Origin: Micavibrio_B sp964399985 | GTDB taxonomy: Bacteria > Pseudomonadota > Alphaproteobacteria > Micavibrionales > Micavibrionaceae | Direction: 5' to 3' | Assembly: GCA_964399985.1 (NCBI GenBank) | Contig: CAYNRY010000002.1 | Coordinates: 496,001 to 560,000, forward strand | DNA length: 64,000 nucleotides | In this document: positions 17,936-25,357 of the stretch, piece by piece | Layout: each line of letters starts with the position of its first letter | Numbering within the stretch: the first letter of the stretch is position 1 | Position numbers and translations under genes: made by a program | The notes under the pieces: generated by a model | Told to the model about the DNA's origin: nothing | Database searches by the model: none | Seen by the model: the letters and a program-made list of their open reading frames with translations, nothing else

Positions 17936-18760
17936 ATGAAAGCTTTCGATCTCATAGATTCCGCAAGTTTCGGCTATAAAACCGTCTGGCAGGAGCGGCG
18001 TTATTTGCTCAAGCTCGCTTTTGTACCGGTGTTTATCAAGCTGGCCTGCACGGTCGTGGTTTTCGTTTTCGGCTATCAGGATAATTTTCTGCGCCAGGCG
18101 TTGATTACCTTGCCGGCATCCTTCGCGGAAGGCTGGCTCCTGGCACAATTTTTACGCACTCTTCTTCTGCTTGAACGCTGGCCGATCATGCTGCCTGAAG
18201 ATGTCAGCGAACGGCATATGGCGGCGCTTTTAGTGAGGGCGCGTGGGATTATGTCCTCGACGATTATGTTTGCGATCATCACCTTCGCCGCTTATGGGCT
18301 TAAAGAAATCTATGCCATGTTTTACGATATGGCAGGTGCGGGCGAAGAGAAAAGCGCAGACGCGCCGCCCGGCAATCCGATGCTGTTTATTCCGGCGATG
18401 TTGCTGATTTTTCTGAGCATCTGGGCTTTTCGTTATCTATGGCTTTATATTCCGGTTGTCGTTTTAATGCCGATGGACGAGTTTTTGAAAAAGCTGGGCG
18501 GCTTTATGGCGTCGATCAAAATGATGGGCGTGTTTCTCGTCTCCATGGTTCCATGTTTTATTTTAGCGATGGTATTGTCTACTTTCCTCACCTCGTTAGT
18601 TGGTGGACCGGAATCGGATATCGGGCGTTTTGTCATGGTGATGGTCAGTGTCGTCATCGAAACTTTGATCAGCGTGATTACAACGGCGTCGATGGTTTAT
18701 GCGCTTCGGGATATCTTGCCCAAACATCCTCTGGCTGTGCCGGATATCAATAAAGAGTAG
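17936..18760 (+). CDS. Multi-pass inner membrane protein, unknown
   Basis: 274 residues with about five hydrophobic helices (near residues 28-48, 100-120, 145-175, 195-220 and 230-255). It has a soluble segment rich in Asp, Ala and Pro around residue 135. No transporter signature is seen. It is followed after 5 bases by the ferredoxin gene on the same strand, so the pair is probably one operon. Function unknown. Confidence 0.65.
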   Translation: MKAFDLIDSASFGYKTVWQERRYLLKLAFVPVFIKLACTVVVFVFGYQDNFLRQALITLPASFAEGWLLAQFLRTLLLLERWPIMLPEDVSERHMAALLVRARGIMSSTIMFAIITFAAYGLKEIYAMFYDMAGAGEEKSADAPPGNPMLFIPAMLLIFLSIWAFRYLWLYIPVVVLMPMDEFLKKLGGFMASIKMMGVFLVSMVPCFILAMVLSTFLTSLVGGPESDIGRFVMVMVSVVIETLISVITTASMVYALRDILPKHPLAVPDINKE

Positions 18761-18765
18761 CCGCC

Positions 18766-19089
18766 ATGAAAATCAAAGTTACAGATATGGAAGGTAATCT
18801 GCACGAGCTTGACGGTATCGAGGGCTGGCGCGTGATGGAGATTATTCGCGATAGCGGTTTGCCGATCCGAGCCGATTGCGGCGGGGCCTGTTGCTGCGCG
18901 ACCTGTCATGTCTATGTCGCCCAAGAGTGGCAGGATAAACTTATCGAGCCATCCGACGACGAACGCGATTTGCTCGATGATCAGGGAATAGGGCTACAGG
19001 ATAACTCCCGCCTGTCGTGCCAGATATTAATGCGCCAAGACTTGGACGGGCTTGAAGTTACGCTCGCGCCGGGGTCTGAGAAAGATTGA
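18766..19089 (+). CDS. Adrenodoxin-type 2Fe-2S ferredoxin
   Basis: A 107-residue electron carrier. The cluster ligands are in C-GGACC-C-AT-C, a C-x5-C-x2-C pattern, plus the Cys in SRLSCQI near the C-terminus. The order ADCGGACCCATCHVYVAQEW is that of the adrenodoxin/FdxB/putidaredoxin group. It has an unusual extra Cys between the second and third conserved positions. This type serves P450 enzymes or Fe-S assembly. The FNR at 15955-16980 is a plausible reductase. The gene follows the membrane protein by 5 bases. Confidence 0.92.
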   Translation: MKIKVTDMEGNLHELDGIEGWRVMEIIRDSGLPIRADCGGACCCATCHVYVAQEWQDKLIEPSDDERDLLDDQGIGLQDNSRLSCQILMRQDLDGLEVTLAPGSEKD

Positions 19090-19159
19090 TTTGCATATCA
19101 GCTATGCGGGTTATTGTTTTTTCTGGCTGCTGCGCTGCGATTTTCTTTATAAAGCGCCC

Positions 19160-19456
19160 ATGGCTTCTTCATATTCAAAATTAAAACATGTCGCGAAAAA
19201 TGCATGGCTCGCGGAGATGGAATCCGCATTCGCGTTTGTAGCAAAAGAAGAGATGGAACAAGAGCCTGATTTACTGGCTTGGTCTATGCCGCTAAGCGAA
19301 GAATTTGCGTCATGGACAGAGGCGGAAGAGCCGCATTTCAAAGAAGGGCTTGAGCGGACTTTATTTCCTCAAGCGGATTTGTGTCATCCTTGCGGGGATC
19401 GGGTCGAAGACCGCCAATATTTCGAGCTGCAAAAAATACACTTTGTCATTCAATAA
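19160..19456 (+). CDS. Hypothetical protein, 98 aa
   Basis: Starts most plausibly at the ATG at 19160 (MASSYSKLKHVAKNAWLAEME). An earlier start at 19052 would overlap the ferredoxin gene and give a poor N-terminus. It is a soluble acidic helical protein with a CHPC near the end. It has no clear ribosome site and no recognised family, so it may be a marginal gene. Confidence 0.4.
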   Translation: MASSYSKLKHVAKNAWLAEMESAFAFVAKEEMEQEPDLLAWSMPLSEEFASWTEAEEPHFKEGLERTLFPQADLCHPCGDRVEDRQYFELQKIHFVIQ

Positions 19457-19940
19457 AGTGATATTTTTCAGCGACTTAGCATAGCCTCCTACTTCGTTCT
19501 CATTTTTTTCATTTCTCTACTCGCTGCTGCGCAGCTCTGTCCAAATGACATGAAATTAACTTTTTACTACTTTGTTCCGCGATTTTAAGAGTTTTTAAAA
19601 CGCGGAGTACGCAAAGTTACGCGGAGTAGAAAACGCTCTGAAACTCCGCGCTACTCCGCTAACTCCGCGTTGAAAATTAACTTTTAACTAGTTTGAACGT
19701 CATTCTAACTACTTTGAACGTCGCGTTTTTAGATAGGTTAGCTTTTATCGTAAAGTAGCGGGATTTAACCGGGGACGGATGCCTGTTTTTTTTCAACGCG
19801 CCATAGCGCGGGGGCAGGCAGGCGATGTTGATAGTGCTGATCCCCTCTGGTTTTCCTTGGGGATGGCCGAAACACGGCGTGGCTTTTCACGATAAAGCCT
19901 AACGCATTCAGCATGACGCGGTTTTTATCGGGATGCAAGA
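19457..19940. other. Repeat-rich intergenic region
   Basis: 484 bases between the previous gene and usg. It contains the inverted repeat at 19599-19671, and near it two short direct copies of a taactttt/actactttg/gaacgtc motif (around 19556-19576 and 19677-19725). On the minus strand a 49-codon frame from about 19913 down to 19770 follows usg closely, but it has no ribosome site or known motif, so I do not call it a gene. No RNA gene is recognised. Confidence 0.5.
19599..19671. repeat. Imperfect palindromic repeat, CGCGAAG/GCGGAG family, copy 1
   Basis: Outer arms AACGCGGAGT and ACTCCGCGTT match perfectly, and inside each arm the unit GCGGAGTA recurs. The layout (two or three short units, AT-rich centre, then the complement) is that of the elements at 28110-28195 and 31893-31956, with GGAG in place of GAAG. 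Confidence 0.7.
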
Positions 19941-20207
19941 TTATTGCAACGTAATCTCGTGATCGTAAAACTTGGCGTCGCTGGCGGTGATGATTTTATT
20001 TGAGGCGACGATGACTGAGTGCAAAGTCCCTTCTATCTCTTTCTTCCAAAAATCGAGGAATTTGAAAAGGACCGGAAATTCGGGGGCGATGTCGTATTCC
20101 TGCCAGAGGAAGGTTTGGAGGAGCTTAGGGTGATCGGGGAGGTGGTAAATGATCTCAGCCGTGGTGAGGCGATAATCTTTCAAAAACTGGGTTTGGAAAT
20201 TTGCCAT
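19941..20207 (-). CDS. Usg family protein
   Basis: 88 residues from the ATG at 20207, with AGAGGAG upstream. The sequence LKDYRLTTAEIIYHLPDHP, then LLQTFLWQEYDIAPEFPVL and FLDFWKKEIEGTLHSV is the characteristic core of the small Usg family found across alphaproteobacteria, often near trp genes. Its function is unknown. It is divergent from groESL, so its promoter region abuts that of groES. Confidence 0.9.
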   Translation of the reverse strand: MANFQTQFLKDYRLTTAEIIYHLPDHPKLLQTFLWQEYDIAPEFPVLFKFLDFWKKEIEGTLHSVIVASNKIITASDAKFYDHEITLQ

Positions 20208-20280
20208 AATCAAACTCCTCTGAATCTTTCTGATCCTATCCTTCATTTTGCGGATCAAATATTATTTTTGTCTTAAAAAC

Positions 20281-20309
20281 TTGCTTATTTGGTGCGTTGC
20301 GCCTATCTA
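20281..20309 (+). promoter_or_regulatory. groESL promoter
   Basis: TTGCTT and TATCTA separated by 17 bases, a vegetative-type promoter. The expected start point falls inside the CIRCE palindrome just downstream, as is usual for HrcA-repressed groE operons. Confidence 0.7.
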
Positions 20310-20310
20310 T

Positions 20311-20337
20311 TTGGCACTCGCTTTTGGAGAGTGCTAA
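20311..20337. promoter_or_regulatory. CIRCE element (HrcA operator)
   Basis: TTGGCACTC, nine bases, GAGTGCTAA: one mismatch from the canonical TTAGCACTC-N9-GAGTGCTAA. It is the binding site of the heat-shock repressor HrcA, which is not encoded in this window. It lies directly downstream of the promoter and about 45 bases before groES. Confidence 0.95.
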
Positions 20338-20382
20338 CAGTGCCTCCGGCGGGATCAACTCAACAAAATGGAGAGACTACAC

Positions 20383-20679
20383 ATGAAATTCCGTCCTTTG
20401 CATGATCGCGTTCTACTGCGCCGAATTGAGCAAAACGAAAAAACAGCCGGTGGGATTATCATCCCTGACACGGCGAAAGAAAAGCCGATGGAAGGCGAAA
20501 TCGTTGCCGTCGGTTCCGGTCTTCGCGACGAAGCCGGCAAAGTCATCGCTCTCGATGTCAAAGCAGGCGACAAAGTCCTGTTCTCGAAATGGTCCGGTAC
20601 TGAAGTTCAGATTAATGGCGAAGAGCTGTTGGTCATGAAAGAGTCCGATATCATGGGCATCATCGATCAAGCTGCGTAA
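20383..20679 (+). CDS. groES: Co-chaperonin GroES
   Basis: Lid of the GroEL folding chamber. It has 98 residues from the ATG at 20383 (MKFRPLHDRVLLRR), preceded by GGAGAG. The mobile loop EKTAGGIIIPDTAKEKP is intact and binds GroEL, and the end is that of a normal-length GroES. It is first in the operon with groEL, under the CIRCE element. Confidence 0.97.
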   Translation: MKFRPLHDRVLLRRIEQNEKTAGGIIIPDTAKEKPMEGEIVAVGSGLRDEAGKVIALDVKAGDKVLFSKWSGTEVQINGEELLVMKESDIMGIIDQAA

Positions 20680-20695
20680 GCTTCCATCGTTTCGC

Positions 20696-20759
20696 TTGGG
20701 CGTCGTTACTGCGAAGCTCGCGTATTTATCATACGCCACGCTTCTTGCGCCTAGCCCAA
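20696..20759. repeat. Long interrupted hairpin between groES and groEL
   Basis: Nested inverted pairs TTGGGC/GCCCAA, GAAGC/GCTTC and GCGTAT/ATACGC around a TTATC loop. It lies within the groES-groEL spacer. It lacks a T-run, so it is not a strong terminator. It may be an mRNA-processing or stability structure, or a copy of a dispersed repeat. Confidence 0.55.
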
Positions 20760-20816
20760 TCAAAACGCTGTTTGCTTCGGTAATTAGATATTTAACCTAA
20801 AACAAGGAATATAAAA

Positions 20817-22463
20817 ATGGCTGCAAAACAAATTCAAAATGGTGGCGAAGCTCGCCGCCGCATGCTGCGCGGTGTCAACATTCTTGCTGACGCTGTCAAG
20901 GTAACGCTCGGTCCAAAAGGTCGTAACGTTATCATCGATAAATCCTTCGGCGCTCCGCGCTCGACAAAAGACGGTGTATCGGTCGCAAAGGAAATCGAAT
21001 TGCCGGAAAGATTCGAGAATATGGGCGCTCAGCTCGTTCGCGAAGTAGCTTCCAAAGCCAACGACCAAGCCGGTGACGGCACGACAACGGCAACCGTTCT
21101 GGCGCAAGCGATTGCACAGGAAGGCGTCAAGGCTGTTGCGGCTGGTATGAACCCGATGGATTTGAAACGCGGTATCGACAAAGCGGTTATCGCTTCCGTC
21201 GAAGCCCTGAAGAAAATGGCAAATCCAGTTAAAACGAACCAGGAAATCGAGCAAGTTGCTTTCATTTCTGCCAATGGCGACACAGACGTTGCGAAGAAAC
21301 TGGCTGAAGCGATGGAAAAAGTCGGTAAAGAAGGCGTTATCACTGTTGAAGAAGCCAAGTCTTTGGAAACAGAACTCGAAGTCGTCGAAGGTATGCAATT
21401 CGACCGTGGTTACCTGTCACCTTACTTCGTGACAAACCCGGAGAAAATGATTGTCGAACTGGAGAGCCCTTACATCCTGCTGTGCGAGAAAAAGCTTTCC
21501 AACCTGCAATCGATCCTGCCGGTTTTAGAAGCTGTCGTTCAATCCGGTCGTCCGCTTCTTATTATTGCGGAAGATATCGAAGGCGAAGCCTTGGCAACTT
21601 TGGTTGTCAACAAGCTGCGCGGCGGCTTGAAAGTGGCGGCTGTGAAAGCTCCCGGTTTTGGCGATCGTCGTAAAGCGATGCTGGAAGACATGGCGATCCT
21701 GACAAAAGGCGAAGTCATTTCCGAAGACCTTGGCATCAAGCTTGAGAATGTAACTCTCGAAATGCTGGGTACAGCAAAGAAGGTCCGTATTACGAAAGAC
21801 GATACGACCATCATCAATGGCGCCGGCGATAAAGCCCAGATCGAAGGCCGCGTGGCCCAGATCAAAGCACAAATCGAAGATACATCTTCCGATTACGACC
21901 GTGAGAAACTGCAGGAACGTCTGGCGAAACTTGCCGGCGGTGTTGCCGTTATCCGTGTCGGCGGTGCGTCTGAAGTCGAAGTGAAAGAGCGCAAAGACCG
22001 CGTTGACGATGCGATGCATGCCACGCGCGCAGCTGTTGAAGAAGGTATCGTCCCAGGCGGCGGTACAGCTCTTCTGGCCGCATCCCGCTCTCTTGAAAGC
22101 CTCAAAGGCGATAACGCAGATCAGCAAGCCGGTATCGACATTATCCGTCGCGCCCTGCAAGCGCCGATCCGCCAGATCGTCGAAAACGCCGGTAAAGAAG
22201 GCTCAATCGTCGTTGGCAAGCTCCTCGAATCCAAAGAAATCAACTTTGGCTACGATGCGCAGAACGACGAGTACACAGACCTCGTTAAGGCCGGTATCAT
22301 CGATCCAGTGAAAGTTGTGCGCGTTGCCCTGCAAAACGCATCCTCTGTCGCCGGTATCATGATCACAACCGAAGCCATGATCACTGACATGCCGAAGGAC
22401 GATAAAGCCGATGCGCATGCTCACGGTGGTGGCATGGGCGGCATGGGCGGTATGGACTTCTAA
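20817..22463 (+). CDS. groEL: Chaperonin GroEL
   Basis: ATP-driven folding chaperonin. It has 548 residues, the normal length. Seen are the nucleotide-binding VTLGPKGRNV and DGTTTATVLA, the apical domain, and the C-terminal Gly/Met repeat GGMGGMGGMDF. AAGGAAT precedes the ATG. It is transcribed with groES, and a terminator at 22616-22642 closes the operon. Confidence 0.98.
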   Translation: MAAKQIQNGGEARRRMLRGVNILADAVKVTLGPKGRNVIIDKSFGAPRSTKDGVSVAKEIELPERFENMGAQLVREVASKANDQAGDGTTTATVLAQAIAQEGVKAVAAGMNPMDLKRGIDKAVIASVEALKKMANPVKTNQEIEQVAFISANGDTDVAKKLAEAMEKVGKEGVITVEEAKSLETELEVVEGMQFDRGYLSPYFVTNPEKMIVELESPYILLCEKKLSNLQSILPVLEAVVQSGRPLLIIAEDIEGEALATLVVNKLRGGLKVAAVKAPGFGDRRKAMLEDMAILTKGEVISEDLGIKLENVTLEMLGTAKKVRITKDDTTIINGAGDKAQIEGRVAQIKAQIEDTSSDYDREKLQERLAKLAGGVAVIRVGGASEVEVKERKDRVDDAMHATRAAVEEGIVPGGGTALLAASRSLESLKGDNADQQAGIDIIRRALQAPIRQIVENAGKEGSIVVGKLLESKEINFGYDAQNDEYTDLVKAGIIDPVKVVRVALQNASSVAGIMITTEAMITDMPKDDKADAHAHGGGMGGMGGMDF

Positions 22464-22615
22464 TTCGATTATCGGCTTTTGGGCTGCAACTTCTGAATTT
22501 CTGCGCTTCCGTTCCTCAAATACTTCAAAGTATTCTGCGGTACGGTTCTCGAAAATCAGAGTTTCGCCACAAAATCCTTCAATCGTTTAGTGCTGCTTTA
22601 CTGCATAAATTTAAG

Positions 22616-22642
22616 AAGGCCGGAGAAATCCGGCCTTTTTTT
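22616..22642 (+). terminator. groESL terminator
   Basis: Stem AAGGCCGGA / TCCGGCCTT with a GAAA tetraloop followed by a T-run, about 150 bases after groEL. Another imperfect hairpin without a T-run (AATACTT/AAGTATT and outer pairs) lies between, at about 22489-22563. Confidence 0.9.
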
Positions 22643-22669
22643 ATGTCCATTGGCATTGTAAGGTTAGTC

Positions 22670-23305
22670 ATGTCCTTGCTAAAACCTAAAAATCCGGAGT
22701 CTTTGCAACGCGATAACCCGTTTCGGGCCTTGTCGAAAATGGCGCGTGACTCGCTCGGGCAACTTCCGGCTCATTTGGTGGTTATTTTCTTCGTGGCGCT
22801 GACGCTGGCGATTTTGATCGGCGTGGCCATGCAATTCGCCGCGAAGCGCGAAATCGCCAAAGACGCTTATTTGCAATCGCGCCTTATGCCGCAAAGTGAC
22901 AAGCCTGTCGTCACGGAAGAGCAGATTCGCGGTGTCTGGATATATAAATCCGGCGAGCGAATTGCAACACTTCGGATCGGCAACGGAATTTTCGAAGTGA
23001 TCACTTATATCAATAACGGCAGTGTTTCCCGCTCTTTTCTGCGTGGCGGCTATCGTATCGAGGGCAATATGCTGGTTTTGCAGACACGAAAAGATCTCGG
23101 CACGCCCATCGACCCCGAGCATTACGAATATAAATTCTATCCTTTAGCGGTTGAGACAATCAGCCTCTATGCAGAAACCGATGGTCGCATCATGGAATGG
23201 CAAACGCCTGCCAGCGAGCGACAACGTCTTGATAATCCGGAAGAAGCGACCCAGATTATTTTCGGCGCGAAAATGCCGTGGGTCAAAATTGCGCTTCAGC
23301 CTTAA
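22670..23305 (+). CDS. Membrane-anchored hypothetical protein
   Basis: About 211 residues from the ATG at 22670, which has AAGG upstream. An earlier ATG at 22643 lies directly on the groESL terminator. There is a cytoplasmic N-terminus, one membrane helix (VVIFFVALTLAILIGVAM, about residues 36-53), then a beta-rich domain. The segment IRGVWIYKSGERIATLRIG is the kind of small sheet seen in lipocalin-like domains, but no family is recognised. It precedes mutM by 11 bases and is probably co-transcribed with it. Confidence 0.65.
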   Translation: MSLLKPKNPESLQRDNPFRALSKMARDSLGQLPAHLVVIFFVALTLAILIGVAMQFAAKREIAKDAYLQSRLMPQSDKPVVTEEQIRGVWIYKSGERIATLRIGNGIFEVITYINNGSVSRSFLRGGYRIEGNMLVLQTRKDLGTPIDPEHYEYKFYPLAVETISLYAETDGRIMEWQTPASERQRLDNPEEATQIIFGAKMPWVKIALQP

Positions 23306-23316
23306 AGGACATTGCG

Positions 23317-24162
23317 ATGCCCGAACTGCCCGAAGTTGAAACGGTCGTCACCGAGTTGAAGCTTGTTGCCTGCGCCGCGAAAATCACGTCATCGAAAACG
23401 CTGAGCCAAAAAATCCGCATTCCTGTTCCGGAAAAGCTCGATTTATCATTGAAAAATAAGGCTATCTTAGATGTCACGCGGCGCGCGAAATATATTTTGA
23501 TTCATCTAAGTGGCGGCAAAATACTGGTTATTCATTTAGGCATGTCGGGCCGCATTCATATTCATGACGCAGGCAAAAAAGTCGAAAAACAAAAACACGA
23601 TCACCTGATTTTGCATCTCTCCAATGGCAACGATGTCGTTTTCAACGACCCGCGGCGCTTCGGTTTGATCGAGTTGATCGATGAAGAAAGTCTCAATAGC
23701 CACAGGCTTTTTTCGCATCTGGGTCCAGAGCCTTTATCGCGCAAATTTTCATCTTCTTTCCTGATAAGTGTCCTGAAATCCCGCAAAGGGCCGATAAAGG
23801 TCGTGATTATGGACCAGACGCTGGTTGTCGGTGTCGGGAATATCTATGCCTGCGAAGCTCTGTTCGAAGCAGGAATTCATCCTGAAACAAGCGCGCAAAA
23901 GCTGAATGAAGAACAGGTTGATCGGCTGACGCAGGCGATCAAGAAAGTCCTGAAAGCGGCGATTAAAGCCGGCGGCTCGACGCTCAAAGACTACCGCAAA
24001 ACCAATGGCGATCTTGGCTATTTTCAGCATCAATTCGCCGTTTATGACCGCGCCGGAAAACCCTGCAAAGGATGTGATTGTGATGCCGGGCAAACAGGAG
24101 GTGTGCAAAAGACGGTTCAGGGAGGAAGATCCACTTTTTACTGCCCGCGAAAGCAGCTATGA
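23317..24162 (+). CDS. mutM: Formamidopyrimidine-DNA glycosylase (MutM), zinc finger atypical
   Basis: Removes 8-oxoguanine and formamidopyrimidines from DNA. It has 281 residues from the ATG at 23317, which gives the required N-terminal MPELPEVET, where the Pro is the catalytic nucleophile. The catalytic domain and H2TH region (DQTLVVGVGNIYACEALF) are intact. The C-terminal zinc finger begins CKGCDCDAG and includes the conserved GGRSTFYC, but the expected CPxCQ ends as CPRKQL, so the fourth zinc ligand is missing. The extra Cys in CDC might compensate. Its stop overlaps the next gene's start. Confidence 0.9.
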   Translation: MPELPEVETVVTELKLVACAAKITSSKTLSQKIRIPVPEKLDLSLKNKAILDVTRRAKYILIHLSGGKILVIHLGMSGRIHIHDAGKKVEKQKHDHLILHLSNGNDVVFNDPRRFGLIELIDEESLNSHRLFSHLGPEPLSRKFSSSFLISVLKSRKGPIKVVIMDQTLVVGVGNIYACEALFEAGIHPETSAQKLNEEQVDRLTQAIKKVLKAAIKAGGSTLKDYRKTNGDLGYFQHQFAVYDRAGKPCKGCDCDAGQTGGVQKTVQGGRSTFYCPRKQL

Positions 24163-24548
24163 AGATGATGAAGATGAAAAGATTTTATTTGACCATTTTG
24201 GCAGTTGTAACGGTTTGCGCGGCCTCTGCGCAGGCCCAGACGCGCTATCTCGCCTCCATGCCGGATATCCCGCTCATGGCGCAAATGACCGAGATAAAGG
24301 ATAGTCGCGTTGTCTTCGACAAGGCAGAGGGAAGAATCGTTGAAGAAACCGTAAAAGCCGCTGATATAGGGCCTGCCGACGTGCTTAAATTCTATAATGC
24401 GACCTTGCCGGCGCTTGGGTGGACAAGCCTTGGCGTGGCTGGATCTTTGGCGCGATTCTCGAGGAACGGGGAGCAACTCATTGTGAATCTGGAGAAACTT
24501 CAGGCTGAGGGTTTGGTGAGTTTTGCGGTTTCCCCAAAACGGCCTTAA
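24159..24548 (+). CDS. Small exported protein downstream of mutM
   Basis: 129 residues. The ATG overlaps the mutM stop (ATGA). A signal peptide (about 1-26, ending SAQAQ) is followed by about 100 residues with the pattern DVLKFYNATLPALGWTSL and RFSRNGEQLIVNLEK. This 'FY-x2-LP-x-LGW' pattern recurs in small exported proteins of unknown function encoded near mutM in alphaproteobacteria (from memory). No enzymatic motif is seen. Confidence 0.7.
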   Translation: MKMMKMKRFYLTILAVVTVCAASAQAQTRYLASMPDIPLMAQMTEIKDSRVVFDKAEGRIVEETVKAADIGPADVLKFYNATLPALGWTSLGVAGSLARFSRNGEQLIVNLEKLQAEGLVSFAVSPKRP

Positions 24549-24588
24549 AGGCAAGAAAAAAATTTTAAAAATATCATGACTGATATGC

Positions 24589-24617
24589 TTGACAGGTTGG
24601 GGATAACCCGATTACAA
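24589..24617 (+). promoter_or_regulatory. Possible rpsT promoter
   Basis: TTGACA, 17 bases, TTACAA, about 48 bases before rpsT. The -35 is a perfect match, the -10 is weak. Confidence 0.45.
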
Positions 24618-24665
24618 ACTCCATCTAGCAACGAAAAACTGAATAACTTTTAGAGATTAAAACAG

Positions 24666-24953
24666 ATGGCAAATCACGCCTCCGCCAAGAAACGGGCCAA
24701 GCAAAATCCAAAGCGCGCAAAGATTAACGCTGCACGCAAAAGTCGTATCAAGACCTTCATCAAGAAGATTGAAGCGGCTGTTAACGCAGGCGACGCTGAA
24801 GCCGCTGCGGCTGCTTTCAAAGCGGCTCAACCAGAAATTATGCGCGGCGTTTCCAAAGGCGTCATGCACAAGAAAACGGCAGCCCGTAAAATTTCCAGAC
24901 TGTCCGCAAAGCTGAAATCAGATAAAAAACCTGCCGCCAAAAAGGCGACTTAA
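24666..24953 (+). CDS. rpsT: 30S ribosomal protein S20
   Basis: A 95-residue basic helical protein that binds 16S rRNA. It has the family N-terminus MANHASAKKRAKQNPKRA and the Ala/Lys-rich helices of S20, with a C-terminal AAKKAT. A good Shine-Dalgarno sequence is not visible, which is not unusual for S20 genes that are translationally autoregulated. It lies upstream of dnaA, a neighbourhood common in alphaproteobacteria. Confidence 0.96.
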   Translation: MANHASAKKRAKQNPKRAKINAARKSRIKTFIKKIEAAVNAGDAEAAAAAFKAAQPEIMRGVSKGVMHKKTAARKISRLSAKLKSDKKPAAKKAT

Positions 24954-25357
24954 TTAAGAATTTTAATTCATGGCAACGAAGCCTTTAAAAGCTTCGATCG
25001 ATATGCCGTGAGTTCAATCTGCCGTTTTTCGATCGCGAAGACAGGCAGAAAAAACAAAATGCGATAGACTGAAGTTTTAAGAGCGGGGGGAGAGAAAAAC
25101 CCGCCAGCCGGTAACCTTCCGGTAAATAATACTTAAGGGTAGGTAAAAAAGGGTAGTTAGACAGACGAATAAAAGAGGGTCTCTTTTATTTTGCCTCTGT
25201 CAGTTTAATGGTCAACGTCAGATCTTTTCCCAGAGCGGCAATATGCATTGCCGCACACGGTATCTTATCGCCTGAATTTATTTCAGGCAGGACACCTATG
25301 GCTGAAAAGAATGCGTGGACCCGAAGTACAACATTTTAATATTGGAGTAGAGATAAC
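24954..25357. other. Hairpin-rich rpsT-dnaA intergenic region
   Basis: 404 bases with no gene. Several clean hairpins follow each other: GACAGA..AATAAAAGA/TCTTTTATT..TCTGTC (25160-25201), the perfect GCGGCAAT/ATTGCCGC around ATGC (25232-25251), and GCCTGAA/TTCAGGC (25270-25288). The first could terminate rpsT transcripts, and the others would lie in the dnaA leader. No canonical DnaA box (TTATCCACA or its complement) was found, so an origin here is not supported. Confidence 0.5.

Noticed and set aside
19599..19671. CRISPR-like repeat cluster
   Set aside because: Units are inverted, too short, and not spaced by unique sequences of equal length.
19770..19913. 49-codon open frame downstream of usg on the minus strand
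   Set aside because: It lacks a ribosome site, has no known motif, and follows usg in a repeat-rich spacer; not enough to call it a gene.
20413..22424. Long minus-strand open frames across groES and groEL
   Set aside because: They are shadows of strongly biased codon use in the true genes and have no homology-like motifs.
24954..25357. Replication origin next to dnaA
   Set aside because: No TTATCCACA-type boxes or an obvious AT-rich unwinding region with iterated boxes was found, and alphaproteobacterial origins are often away from dnaA.
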